NCBI GenBank assembly: GCA_045569115.1
Contig: JBJKZS010000078.1
Coordinates: 1-25,049 of the forward strand
Reading direction: 5' to 3'
Source: S15-B10 sp045569115
GTDB lineage: Bacteria > Fidelibacterota > Marinisomatia > Marinisomatales > S15-B10
Length of the DNA: 25,049 nt
Every line of letters begins with the position of its first letter. Within the stretch, counting starts at the first letter, position 1. Below, piece after piece: positions 14,854-23,406 of this stretch. Position numbers and translations under genes: made by a program. The notes below the pieces were generated by a model. That model saw only the letters and a list, made by a program, of their open reading frames with translations. It did not search any database and was not told where the DNA came from.

Positions 14854-17574
14854 TTAGAATCGGTATTTACGCCTATATTTTAGGTGCACTTGTCCATCAT
14901 CATCATAAGTCACAACTAATGAAACATTACGATTGAGACGATATTCCACGCCAAGCTGATTTGGATTAATAAGAGAAAAACTGCGTTTATAACTTAATGA
15001 AAGATTTGAAGTTACTCGAGTACCAACTTTTACAGCAATATCTTCTTGCCCCAATGGATCAATCAAAGAAGTCGAACCTTCAATTTCAAATTCATCAAAA
15101 AGAGGGCTTGATCTTGCTAGATTTTTTTCCAATTCGTTCTCCAGAAACTTCCCAAAAAGGAAAGCTGATTGCCGGCCTATATTATCAGCTGTATTCCCAT
15201 CAAAACGTTTCTGAAGAGTAAGTAATTGAAGCAAATCTTCCTGACTGAAAAAATTGTTACTATGTTGCAAAACAAGTACAGGATCATCTAATTCACCAGT
15301 TAGTGAAACTAAAATATCCTCGCCAGAAATAGTTGTTGTTGCCTCAATATTTAGCTTTGGATTTAACTCTGTAGGATCAAAAGCAAGATTTCCTTCTTGA
15401 ATATTAAATACATCTGAAAAATAGTAAAATTTTCCGTCTACAACATCAAGTTCACCAACTAATTGATATGGTTCATTACCATTTTTTTGTATTGACATAT
15501 TTCCTGAAACTTCTGCATCAATTTGACTATTTCTAACAAATAAGTTGTCACTAATTGGGAAATTTAACTTATAGTTTAAAATGGTGCCTCCATCATCTTG
15601 AATTTCACTATAATCTTCTCTAGAACTGAACTCCATTCGCAATACAGCTTCATCAGGTATAATATCTCCAGCTATACTAATTGTGTCCTTCCCAGTTATT
15701 GAAAGATCAATATTTCCTATACCTTCTATTTCACCTAATAGAGTCCGAACATATACATTCTCTCCATGAACCAGAAATGCAAGGTTAGGATCAAAAAAGG
15801 TTGACATATCCATAGTACCAGTAATACGAAGATTATCTTTTTTTTCCTCTTTTTTTTCAGAAAAAAGTTTTCCACCTGAAATTCTAGCAATATTTGAACG
15901 AAGGCTCTGGCCCCAGTTTGTGTCTTTGGGTATATTTGAAGTAGCTGATAATTTTTCTATAATTAGCATATTGTCTTTAAGCAAAGCTCGACCATTAAAT
16001 TCAGAAATAGGTATATCAAGTAAAGTATAAAAAATCTTTCCATTATTTATTGAAATAGAACCATTTCTGACAGGCTTTTTGGGTGTTCCTTGAATACTCA
16101 AATCAATCTCTATCTCTCCATTAATAGAATCAATATATGTGAAATAAGGTGATAGAAATTCCATTGAAGAGGTTCGAGAATTAAAATTTATTGAAACTGG
16201 ATCTGATTCAATCCAGCGATCTTCATCATATTTTATTAAATCAAAATCAACTGGAAGATATCCTTCTCCACGGTATTCACCAGTTCTCGTAAGACTAATA
16301 AAATCTTCAAAATAAACCCTGTTGTTAGAATAGCGTCCATTTATTTTAATATTTTGAGCATTTAAGCGAGAAAATTCCGGGTCATCTATATTAATAGCAA
16401 AATTAAGTTCTGAAGCAGATGCGGTTCCACCCATAGCAAAACTACCTGATGCTTTACCCTGTATTTCCCACCAATTCGGTAAATATGGGGATAGAAGACT
16501 TAGATCAAAATTTTTTAAACTACTACTAAAACTAATGTTTCCATCAGGATTTGGGTAAAGAAATTTTTCAGCATCTGTTAAGGCTGTATAGAAGCCTGAA
16601 ATATCAAGGACTAAATCCTGTCCTTTTCGAAGTTGCAACTCTTTGATAATTACATGCTCACCATCAATCGTAGATGAAAACAAAAGGTCATCAAATTTCA
16701 TTTCTTCCCAAACTCCATCTCGTATTTGAAAAGACCCGTTAAAAGAAAATTCATTACTGATAGTGCTTGCACTAAAATTAGCAAAAGCTGATCCAGAAAC
16801 TGGAAAATTCTTACCCGCTAAATTCCCTATACCATTTAAATCAATATTCACCATTTGAAATTCACCACTATTGAGCAAACCATCATGAAATTCTAGCTTA
16901 GTTTCAAGTGAGCCTTCATTTACCTTTAAAGAAGCAGGCCCAAACTTAGTCCTTCCTTTATGGTGAGATATTGAAAAAGGCTCAAGACTAGATATAAACT
17001 GATCCTTAAGAGAAGATTGAATCTGATCAATTTGAATTGTATTAAAGCCTAAAATTTTCCCTGAAAGACGGATATATTCATCATCTGATTTAGCACTTGC
17101 ATTAGCTATAAGAACAGTATCCCCCATGAAATAAAGATTGAGAGAAGCAGCATCAATATTTATATCTCGAAACATACTATTTCCTGCTTTCGCTGAAAGA
17201 GAGCCATGTCGAGTTTTTTGAATTGAATTAATCATAAAATTTGATTTAAGTGATGATAAATTGATGTCACCATAAGAGACTTTATTAATATTTAAATTGC
17301 CTTTAACTGATGGGTCGTCAAGAAATCCAGAAAGCTTTATGGTACCATCAACAAGACCCTCTGGACTTTCTTTGAGCCCCACAAGAGATGATACGAAAGC
17401 AAGGTCTGTATCTTTAAGTTGTAAAACTAAATCTGTTTTATTATAGTCTAAATTGACTTCTCCATAGACCTGAAGCTTTCCTAAACCTAAGTTAATAGTT
17501 AAAGAATCTTGAGTTGATAGAATTCCTTTTCTAAAATCAATTTTCCCAGAAGCACCTAAAAATTCCGCGCTCAA
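14854..17574 (-). CDS. TamB-like protein, C-terminal part (906 codons, -1 frame relative to N-terminal part)
   Basis: Large protein with no signal peptide or membrane segment, consisting of repeated beta-rich stretches typical of AsmA/TamB bridging proteins. It ends in a TamB-type C-terminal domain (about the last 300 residues) closing with SLVVTYDDDGQVHLKYRRKYRF. TamB proteins span the periplasm and carry lipid between membranes. It lacks its own export signal, so it must be joined to the ORF upstream to work. Its only usable start is TTG at 17574, which overlaps the TGA of the N-terminal ORF and has no SD; the frame is closed by TAA two codons further up. The two ORFs together give about 1,289 residues, close to E. 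coli TamB, so I read them as one gene. A Lys/Glu-rich patch (EKKEEKKD) is the only low-complexity stretch. Confidence 0.85.
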   Translation of the reverse strand: MSAEFLGASGKIDFRKGILSTQDSLTINLGLGKLQVYGEVNLDYNKTDLVLQLKDTDLAFVSSLVGLKESPEGLVDGTIKLSGFLDDPSVKGNLNINKVSYGDINLSSLKSNFMINSIQKTRHGSLSAKAGNSMFRDINIDAASLNLYFMGDTVLIANASAKSDDEYIRLSGKILGFNTIQIDQIQSSLKDQFISSLEPFSISHHKGRTKFGPASLKVNEGSLETKLEFHDGLLNSGEFQMVNIDLNGIGNLAGKNFPVSGSAFANFSASTISNEFSFNGSFQIRDGVWEEMKFDDLLFSSTIDGEHVIIKELQLRKGQDLVLDISGFYTALTDAEKFLYPNPDGNISFSSSLKNFDLSLLSPYLPNWWEIQGKASGSFAMGGTASASELNFAINIDDPEFSRLNAQNIKINGRYSNNRVYFEDFISLTRTGEYRGEGYLPVDFDLIKYDEDRWIESDPVSINFNSRTSSMEFLSPYFTYIDSINGEIEIDLSIQGTPKKPVRNGSISINNGKIFYTLLDIPISEFNGRALLKDNMLIIEKLSATSNIPKDTNWGQSLRSNIARISGGKLFSEKKEEKKDNLRITGTMDMSTFFDPNLAFLVHGENVYVRTLLGEIEGIGNIDLSITGKDTISIAGDIIPDEAVLRMEFSSREDYSEIQDDGGTILNYKLNFPISDNLFVRNSQIDAEVSGNMSIQKNGNEPYQLVGELDVVDGKFYYFSDVFNIQEGNLAFDPTELNPKLNIEATTTISGEDILVSLTGELDDPVLVLQHSNNFFSQEDLLQLLTLQKRFDGNTADNIGRQSAFLFGKFLENELEKNLARSSPLFDEFEIEGSTSLIDPLGQEDIAVKVGTRVTSNLSLSYKRSFSLINPNQLGVEYRLNRNVSLVVTYDDDGQVHLKYRRKYRF

Positions 17575-17580
17575 AAATTA
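17571..17580 (-). other. T5 run and stop at the TamB split: indel or ribosomal frameshift site
   Basis: Read on the minus strand: AAT TTT TGA, then GCG. The N-terminal ORF ends at this TGA. Slipping one base back at the TTT gives AAT TTT TTG AGC GCG, which enters the C-terminal ORF directly. One extra T in the run would also make the frame continuous. There is no SD to support independent initiation at the TTG. Confidence 0.7.
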
Positions 17581-18722
17581 TCATTTTGTAATTCTATATC
17601 AGATGTAATTCCAACAAATTGGTTGAATTCATCTAATTCAATATTGAAAGATGTTTCACCATTTATATTTGTTTGATTACCTGATAAACCAAAATGTTGC
17701 AAATCAAAATTCGAAACATTTAAGTCTAAAGAAAGATTAGATTCTTCTTCAAAATAACCATTTCCAAAAAATTTTGCTGATCCAACATTTATCAAAAGAT
17801 CAGAAAACAGAATGCCATTATCATCTACATGGTATATAGTTTCTAAATCTGAAATAAGTTCTGAAGTTTCAGTGTCAATCAAGCTTCCTTTAAAATAATT
17901 TGAGCTTGAGTCTGATTTGAAATTCATTTCAACATTAACAATTGATTTATTAACTATTTCAGAAATTCTCCCTATCTGAAAATTTTTAAAGGGGACTTGG
18001 TTAACAGCTATTTCTAGAGAAAAATTTTTGTTGTGCTTAACTGCACCTGTTCCATCTATTCTAACATGGTAACCGTCTAATGTTCCTATTATCTCTTCTG
18101 CCGAAGCTTTATATCCATCAAAAATTAATTTTCCTCTATTGATTTGTAGATCTAAATCTGATTGAAAATCATGAAATGTAGCTGAGGAAAAGATTACATC
18201 AAGTGTTTCATTATTAGATTTTATTTTACCAAAAGCATCAAAACTATAAAGTTTGTCTTTTAATTCCTCCTGTATTCTAATAGAAGATTGATTTATTGAA
18301 AAAGATTTGACACGTAAACTACTTTGTGCTAATTCTTCAATAAAATCCACACTAAAATCATTGTCTTTACCTTCTTTATTTAATGTTACTAATAAATTAT
18401 CCATTAAAAGATTAGATAATGCCCAATTGCCTGAAAGAATTTGAGTAAAGTCAAGATTCAAGACACTTCTTTCACAAAACAATACGATAGAACCGTCTTT
18501 TTTCTTTAGATATATATTATTAAGCCTAAGATTGGAACTTAGTTGACCATCAAGATCACTAATAGAAAGTTCCCATCCATTTCTAAGAAGAAGAGACTCA
18601 TTAACATATTGTACAATTTCACTGGACCATTTTCCCGGGGCAATAACAACATACAAAATACTCCCTCCTAGCAAAGCTAAGACAAGAGTCAAAATAAGGA
18701 GAGCTTTAGTTCTTCTGCGCAC
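17571..18722 (-). CDS. TamB-like protein, N-terminal part (membrane anchor and first beta repeats)
   Basis: ORF of 383 residues starting with GTG (18722), with GGAG about 10 nt upstream. Residues 1-5 are basic and about 6-28 form one membrane segment, the inner-membrane anchor of TamB-type proteins. The phrase NGWELSISDLDGQLSSNLRLNNIYLKK (about 48-74) is the characteristic TamB opening and the rest is beta-rich. The ORF ends abruptly in DIELQNDNF at a TGA directly after a T5 run; the C-terminal ORF begins in the -1 frame at the same point, and the repeat pattern continues across the joint. By itself this would be a truncated TamB. It lies 95 bp after dnaK, beyond a terminator, so it probably has its own promoter, which I could not identify. 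Confidence 0.85.
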   Translation of the reverse strand: MRRRTKALLILTLVLALLGGSILYVVIAPGKWSSEIVQYVNESLLLRNGWELSISDLDGQLSSNLRLNNIYLKKKDGSIVLFCERSVLNLDFTQILSGNWALSNLLMDNLLVTLNKEGKDNDFSVDFIEELAQSSLRVKSFSINQSSIRIQEELKDKLYSFDAFGKIKSNNETLDVIFSSATFHDFQSDLDLQINRGKLIFDGYKASAEEIIGTLDGYHVRIDGTGAVKHNKNFSLEIAVNQVPFKNFQIGRISEIVNKSIVNVEMNFKSDSSSNYFKGSLIDTETSELISDLETIYHVDDNGILFSDLLINVGSAKFFGNGYFEEESNLSLDLNVSNFDLQHFGLSGNQTNINGETSFNIELDEFNQFVGITSDIELQNDNF

Positions 18723-18767
18723 TATAATACTTCTCCACAGTAAATTTACCTTTTTATAATATTAAAT

Positions 18768-18800
18768 ACAAAAATGGCGAACATATTATGATCGCCATTT
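18768..18800 (-). terminator. Rho-independent terminator after dnaK
   Basis: Minus-strand reading: AAATGGCGA (18800-18792), an 11-nt loop, TCGCCATTT (18780-18772), then more T residues, giving a T5 run over 18774-18770. The 9-bp stem is perfectly paired and ends 18 bp past the dnaK stop. It separates dnaK from the TamB-like gene. Stem and T run are seen directly; efficiency is inferred. Confidence 0.85.
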
Positions 18801-18817
18801 ATTCTAATTATCTAAAG

Positions 18818-20737
18818 TTACTCTTTATTATCTACTACTTCAAAATCAGCATCCTCAATTTCTTTGTCATCATCATTTTTGGATTTACCAGCATTTTCAG
18901 GAGATTCTTGAGCTTGAGTATCTTCTTTGGAACTTTCATACATTTTAGCGGCAATTTCATTCCAAGTATTATTTAAATCATCTGTAGCTGACTTTATATC
19001 ATCAATACTAGATCCTGAAGAAGCTGTTTTTAGATTTTCAACGGCCTCTTTCAATCTTTTATTATCGTCCTCATTGAGTTTTTCTTCAAATTCTTTGAGG
19101 TTCTTTTCGGTTTGATAAATAAGTTGATCTGCCTGATTATTTACATCAACTTCCTCTCGTTTTTCTTTATCTTCCGACTCATGTTTTTTTGCATCACCAA
19201 CCATCTTTTCAACTTCTTCTTGACTAAGACCACTTGAAGCTTCAATCCTGATACTCTGTTCTTTACCTGTCGCCTTGTCTTGAGATCCAACATTAAGTAT
19301 TCCATTCGCATCCATATCAAATGTTACTTCAATCTGAGGAACACCACGAGGTGCTGGCGGAATTCCATCAAGATGGAATTTCCCTATAGTCTTATTATAA
19401 ACTGCCATTTCTCTCTCTCCTTGAAGAACATGGATTTCTACAGAAGGTTGATTGTCAGCAGCTGTAGAAAAAATTTGGCTCTTCTTAGTCGGAATAGTAG
19501 TATTCCTATCAATAAGTTTTGTAAACACTCCTCCAAGAGTTTCAATTCCTAAGGATAAAGGCGTAACATCTAAAAGTAAAACATCTTCCACTTCGCCACC
19601 AAGAATACCACCCTGAATACCAGCACCCATAGCTACTACTTCATCAGGATTAACTCCCCTATTGGGTTCTTTTCCAAAAATTTCTTTTACAACATCCTGA
19701 ACCTTTGGTATACGAATGGAGCCACCAACGAGAATAACATCACTAATATCATTAGGATTTACTTTAGCATCTTTTATTGCTTTCTCACATGGTTTTCTTG
19801 TTCTTTCAATTAAATCATCAACCAATTCTTCAAACTTTGCTCTTGTCAGAGAAACATTAAGATGTTTTGGCCCATTTGAATCAGCTGTAACAAAGGGCAA
19901 ATTAATGTCTGTCTGTTTGGATGAAGAGAGCTCACATTTTGCAGATTCGGCAGCATCTTTCAAACGCTGAAGTGCCATGGGATCTTCTTTTAAATTGATC
20001 CCTTCACTCTTTTTAAATTCATCAGCCATCCAATCTATGATTCTCTGGTCAAAATCATCACCTCCAAGATGACCATCTCCACTTGTCGCTAATACTTCAT
20101 ATGACTTTTCCCCATCAACATCCATCATATCTAAAATAGAAATATCAAAAGTTCCTCCGCCAAGATCAAAAACTGCCACTTTTTGATCATTCTTTTTCTC
20201 CATACCGTAGGCGAGGGCAGCAGCTGTTGGTTCATTAATTATCCTTTTTACACTTAATCCAGCAATTTTCCCAGCATCTTTAGTTGCTTGACGCTGAGAG
20301 TCATTAAAATATGCGGGGACAGTTATGACAGCTTCAGTAACTGATGACCCTAGATATTCTTCAGCTGTTTGACGTAGCTTTTGCAGAACCATTGCGCTGA
20401 TTTCAGGTGGTACATATGTCTTACCTTCAATCTCTACTTCTACCGCTCCAGAATTACCTTTTTTTACATCATAGGGTACTTCTGAGATCTCAGTTTCAAC
20501 TTCATTGTATTCACGACCCATAAATCGTTTTATTGAATAAATTGTATTATTAGGATTTGTTACAGCTTGACGCTTAGCTGGCTGCCCAACCAAACGCTCA
20601 CCATCTTTGGAAAAAGCTACAACTGATGGAGTGGTTCGTCCTCCCTCAGGATTTGTAATAACTTTTGGCTCACCACCTTCCATTACTGCAACACAAGAAT
20701 TTGTCGTACCAAGATCAATTCCAATTATTTTTGACAT
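18818..20737 (-). CDS. dnaK: Chaperone protein DnaK (Hsp70)
   Basis: Hsp70 chaperone, 639 residues, full length. The nucleotide-binding domain opens with IGIDLGTTNSCVAVMEGG (5-22) and includes NEPTAAALAYG, VAVFDLGGGTFD and VILVGGSIRIPKV motifs. The linker DVLLLDVTPLSLGIETLGG leads into the substrate-binding domain and helical lid. The acidic C-terminus ends in DADFEVVDNKE, a common bacterial DnaK ending. It binds unfolded peptides with DnaJ and GrpE, neither of which is encoded in this window; the usual grpE-dnaK-dnaJ order is absent here. It has a strong SD (GAGGAG, 9 nt before ATG), a likely promoter at 20778-20806 and a terminator at its end, so it appears to be a single-gene transcript. 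No CIRCE element (GAGTGCTAA-type repeat) is seen upstream. Confidence 0.98.
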   Translation of the reverse strand: MSKIIGIDLGTTNSCVAVMEGGEPKVITNPEGGRTTPSVVAFSKDGERLVGQPAKRQAVTNPNNTIYSIKRFMGREYNEVETEISEVPYDVKKGNSGAVEVEIEGKTYVPPEISAMVLQKLRQTAEEYLGSSVTEAVITVPAYFNDSQRQATKDAGKIAGLSVKRIINEPTAAALAYGMEKKNDQKVAVFDLGGGTFDISILDMMDVDGEKSYEVLATSGDGHLGGDDFDQRIIDWMADEFKKSEGINLKEDPMALQRLKDAAESAKCELSSSKQTDINLPFVTADSNGPKHLNVSLTRAKFEELVDDLIERTRKPCEKAIKDAKVNPNDISDVILVGGSIRIPKVQDVVKEIFGKEPNRGVNPDEVVAMGAGIQGGILGGEVEDVLLLDVTPLSLGIETLGGVFTKLIDRNTTIPTKKSQIFSTAADNQPSVEIHVLQGEREMAVYNKTIGKFHLDGIPPAPRGVPQIEVTFDMDANGILNVGSQDKATGKEQSIRIEASSGLSQEEVEKMVGDAKKHESEDKEKREEVDVNNQADQLIYQTEKNLKEFEEKLNEDDNKRLKEAVENLKTASSGSSIDDIKSATDDLNNTWNEIAAKMYESSKEDTQAQESPENAGKSKNDDDKEIEDADFEVVDNKE

Positions 20738-20746
20738 ACCTAATAA

Positions 20747-20752
20747 CTCCTC
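20747..20752 (-). promoter_or_regulatory. Strong SD of dnaK
   Basis: GAGGAG on the minus strand, 9 nt before the ATG at 20737. It is among the clearest ribosome binding sites in the window, as expected for an abundant chaperone. Confidence 0.7.
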
Positions 20753-20777
20753 AATTCTTTAAATTAATTTTCTAATT

Positions 20778-20806
20778 AACATAATAATCCACAAATAACG
20801 TGCCAA
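20778..20806 (-). promoter_or_regulatory. dnaK: Likely dnaK promoter (TTGGCA-17-TATGTT)
   Basis: On the minus strand TTGGCA (20806-20801), matching five of six -35 consensus bases, is separated by 17 bp from TATGTT (20783-20778), four of six at -10. The ATG is about 40 bp further. The same bases also read TTGGCACG-N4-TTGT, one base short of a sigma-54 -24/-12 element (expected TTGC), so a second reading exists. The -35 lies inside an inverted repeat. Confidence 0.5.
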
Positions 20807-20830
20807 CTAAATAATTAAGTAATTTTGGCA
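20801..20830. repeat. TGCCAA-N18-TTGGCA inverted repeat over the dnaK -35
   Basis: The arms TGCCAA and TTGGCA (20801-20806 and 20825-20830) are perfect 6-bp inverted copies with an 18-bp AT-rich spacer. One arm is the -35 hexamer of the candidate dnaK promoter. It differs from CIRCE and is a possible operator; as a terminator for clpC it would be poor, since no T run follows. Confidence 0.4.
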
Positions 20831-20858
20831 TTTCTTTCTAGAATTTAGAGGGAATTAA

Positions 20859-23360
20859 TTATGACTTATTGTCAGCTTTTTTGGCTTTTGCACGAGACTT
20901 AGGAGTCTTTGCAGTAGATTTGTTTTGATTCTTTCGAGGTTTGATTATATATATGGACCCTTTTACAGCATCGACCTTAACCGTATCTCCTTCAGAAAAT
21001 TTCCCCTGAAGTATTGACTCTGACAAAGGTGCTTCTATAGCAGATTGGATTTGCCTACGCATGGGTCTAGCCCCGAATTCATCACTAAAACCTTCATCTA
21101 AAAGAAGTTGCTTTGCTGCGGAAGTAACCTGAAGTTTCATCTTCTTGGCTTTCAAATTATGAACTAAATCTCGAAGCTGAAGATTAATTATTTTATGAAC
21201 ACTGGCTTTTAAAAGTGGCCTGAATACTATAGACTCATCTAACCGATTAACAAACTCTGGGTTAAAGATCTCTTTTACTTTATCAATTACACGATCACTT
21301 ATAGCATCAAAATTTTCATCTTTAGAGGAATCTCCAAAACCATATTTACCAACTTTACCAAAACCACGAGTACCGATATTGGATGTTAAAATGATTATTG
21401 TATTTCTGAAATCAACCTTCCTTCCCATACTATCTGTGAGTATTCCTTCATCTAGGAGCTGAAGAAGAAGATTGAAAACATCAGAGTGAGCCTTTTCAAC
21501 CTCATCAAGAAGAATAACTGAATAAGGATTCCTTCTTACACGTTCGGTAAGCTCACCTCCTTCTTCATATCCAATATAACCTGGCGGAGCACCTATGAGA
21601 CGAGAGACAGCAAATCTCTCCATATACTCTGACATATCAATCTTAATCAAAGAATCATCATGAGAGAAAAGATGTTTAGTTAAAACTTTAGCAGTCTCTG
21701 TTTTACCTACACCAGTAGGCCCCAGGAAAAGGAATGCACCAATGGGCCTAAGAGGATTTTTTAAGCCAGCCCTAGCTCTTTGAATTGCCTTTGTAAGCGT
21801 ATCAATTGCATTATCTTGACCAATAATAAATTCTTTGAGACTTTCTCCCATTTTCAGCAATTTTTCCGATTCTTTTTCGGCTACTTCAGAAATAGGAATA
21901 CCAGTCATCATTGAAACAACATCAGCTATATCTTTTTCATTAACTGATGGCGAAAGTTTTGTTTCTTCTTTTGCCCAAATTTTTTGAGCTGAATCGAGAG
22001 ACTTTAGCAATATTCTTTCTTTATCTCTTAAGCTAGCTGCTTTTTCAAACTGCTGACTTGATACCACAGCATCTTTTTCAGATCGAATTTGCTCTATCTC
22101 TAACTCAAGTTCAACTACCTCATCCGGAACACTTAAATTTTGAAGGTGTAACCTAGACCCCGCTTCATCTAATACATCAATAGCTTTATCAGGAAGAAAT
22201 TTGTCTGTTATATATCTATGACTTAAATCAACACAAGCTCGAATTGCATCATTACTAAATTTTACATTATGATGCTTTTCGTAACGGCCACGCAATCCTT
22301 GAAGTATTGACACAGATTCTTTTATAGATGGAGGACTAACATTTATTTTTTGAAATCGCCTTTCCAAAGCGCCATCTTTTTCAATATTTTTTCTAAATTC
22401 ATCAAGAGTGGTTGCACCTACACAATGAATTTCGCCCCTTGACAAAGCAGGTTTGAACATATTGGAAGCATCTAAGGAGCCCGAAGCACTACCAGCTCCA
22501 ACAATCGTGTGAAGTTCATCGATAAAAAGAATTACATCCTTGGTTGATTCTAATTCAGTCATAATAGCTTTCATTCTTTCCTCAAACTGTCCCCTATACT
22601 TTGTTCCAGCAACAATCCCCGCTAAATCAAGAGCTACAATTCGTTTGTTATGTAGTAAACGTGGTACATCTCTTTCATTAATCCTTTGAGCAAGACCTTC
22701 AACAATAGCCGTCTTACCTACACCTGGCTCACCAATAAGCACTGGGTTGTTTTTCTTCCTTCTACAAAGTATTTGAGCTACCCTCTCTATCTCACCCTTA
22801 CGACCAATAACAGGGTCAAGCTGACCATCTCGAGCAAGCACTGTGATATCTCGGCTAAAATGATCTAAAGCTGGTGTCTTAGATTTCTTAGTTGTTGATT
22901 GAACTTTCGTCTTGGCTGAAGGAGAAGATGTAATATCTTCTTTAAGAAATTCAATGACAGATGAGTAATCAACTTGAAAAGCGGTTAATACCTCAAGAGC
23001 AACACCTTCTGTTTCCTGAAGAATTGCAAGTAGCAGGTGGTAATCATCCGCAATAGTTGAATTTAGATTGGAAGCTTCAGTGAATGTATTTCGCAGAATT
23101 CGTTCAGCACGTCTTGTTAAAGGAAGATGACCAAGGGTCATAGTTCCACCTGCTGGTTTTACCATGTCCTCTATCATTAATCGAACTTCCTCTAAATCAC
23201 ATCCGAGATTTTCAAGCATTTCAACGGCTCTACCTGAACCTTCTCTAATTATACCAAGCAGTAGGTGCTCAGAACCAACATAACTATGGCCAAGCTGAAT
23301 CGCTTCTTCTTTAGCGTATTTCATTACCGCTTGAACTCTTTTTGAGAAATTTTCTTTCAT
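20859..23360 (-). CDS. clpC: ClpC-type AAA+ unfoldase
   Basis: Hsp100 unfoldase of the ClpC type, 833 residues. The N-domain repeat pair occupies about 1-140 (SKRVQAVMKYAKEEA, GSEHLLLGIIRE). AAA module 1 has Walker A GEPGVGKT at 210-217 and Walker B ILFIDELH near 277-284. A UVR-type coiled middle segment (SQQFEKAASLRDKE, about 435-448) distinguishes ClpC from ClpA. AAA module 2 has Walker A GPTGVGKT at 547-554 and ILLDEVEKAH. It delivers proteins to ClpP, not encoded here; the ClpP-contact loop reads YGF where VGF or a similar aliphatic tripeptide is usual. The C-terminus carries an unusual Lys/Ala/Ser-rich basic tail of roughly 30 residues. It begins 46 bp after lolD with no strong SD and lies upstream of dnaK. 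Confidence 0.95.
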   Translation of the reverse strand: MKENFSKRVQAVMKYAKEEAIQLGHSYVGSEHLLLGIIREGSGRAVEMLENLGCDLEEVRLMIEDMVKPAGGTMTLGHLPLTRRAERILRNTFTEASNLNSTIADDYHLLLAILQETEGVALEVLTAFQVDYSSVIEFLKEDITSSPSAKTKVQSTTKKSKTPALDHFSRDITVLARDGQLDPVIGRKGEIERVAQILCRRKKNNPVLIGEPGVGKTAIVEGLAQRINERDVPRLLHNKRIVALDLAGIVAGTKYRGQFEERMKAIMTELESTKDVILFIDELHTIVGAGSASGSLDASNMFKPALSRGEIHCVGATTLDEFRKNIEKDGALERRFQKINVSPPSIKESVSILQGLRGRYEKHHNVKFSNDAIRACVDLSHRYITDKFLPDKAIDVLDEAGSRLHLQNLSVPDEVVELELEIEQIRSEKDAVVSSQQFEKAASLRDKERILLKSLDSAQKIWAKEETKLSPSVNEKDIADVVSMMTGIPISEVAEKESEKLLKMGESLKEFIIGQDNAIDTLTKAIQRARAGLKNPLRPIGAFLFLGPTGVGKTETAKVLTKHLFSHDDSLIKIDMSEYMERFAVSRLIGAPPGYIGYEEGGELTERVRRNPYSVILLDEVEKAHSDVFNLLLQLLDEGILTDSMGRKVDFRNTIIILTSNIGTRGFGKVGKYGFGDSSKDENFDAISDRVIDKVKEIFNPEFVNRLDESIVFRPLLKASVHKIINLQLRDLVHNLKAKKMKLQVTSAAKQLLLDEGFSDEFGARPMRRQIQSAIEAPLSESILQGKFSEGDTVKVDAVKGSIYIIKPRKNQNKSTAKTPKSRAKAKKADNKS

Positions 23361-23406
23361 TTCATTATTTTGATTACATACAATTTACTTTTCATCTCTA
23401 GCTGAA

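Noticed and set aside
20738..20858. CIRCE/HrcA operator upstream of dnaK
   Set aside because: No TTAGCACTC/GAGTGCTAA-type arms are present in the gap; the only inverted repeat is the unrelated TGCCAA/TTGGCA pair.
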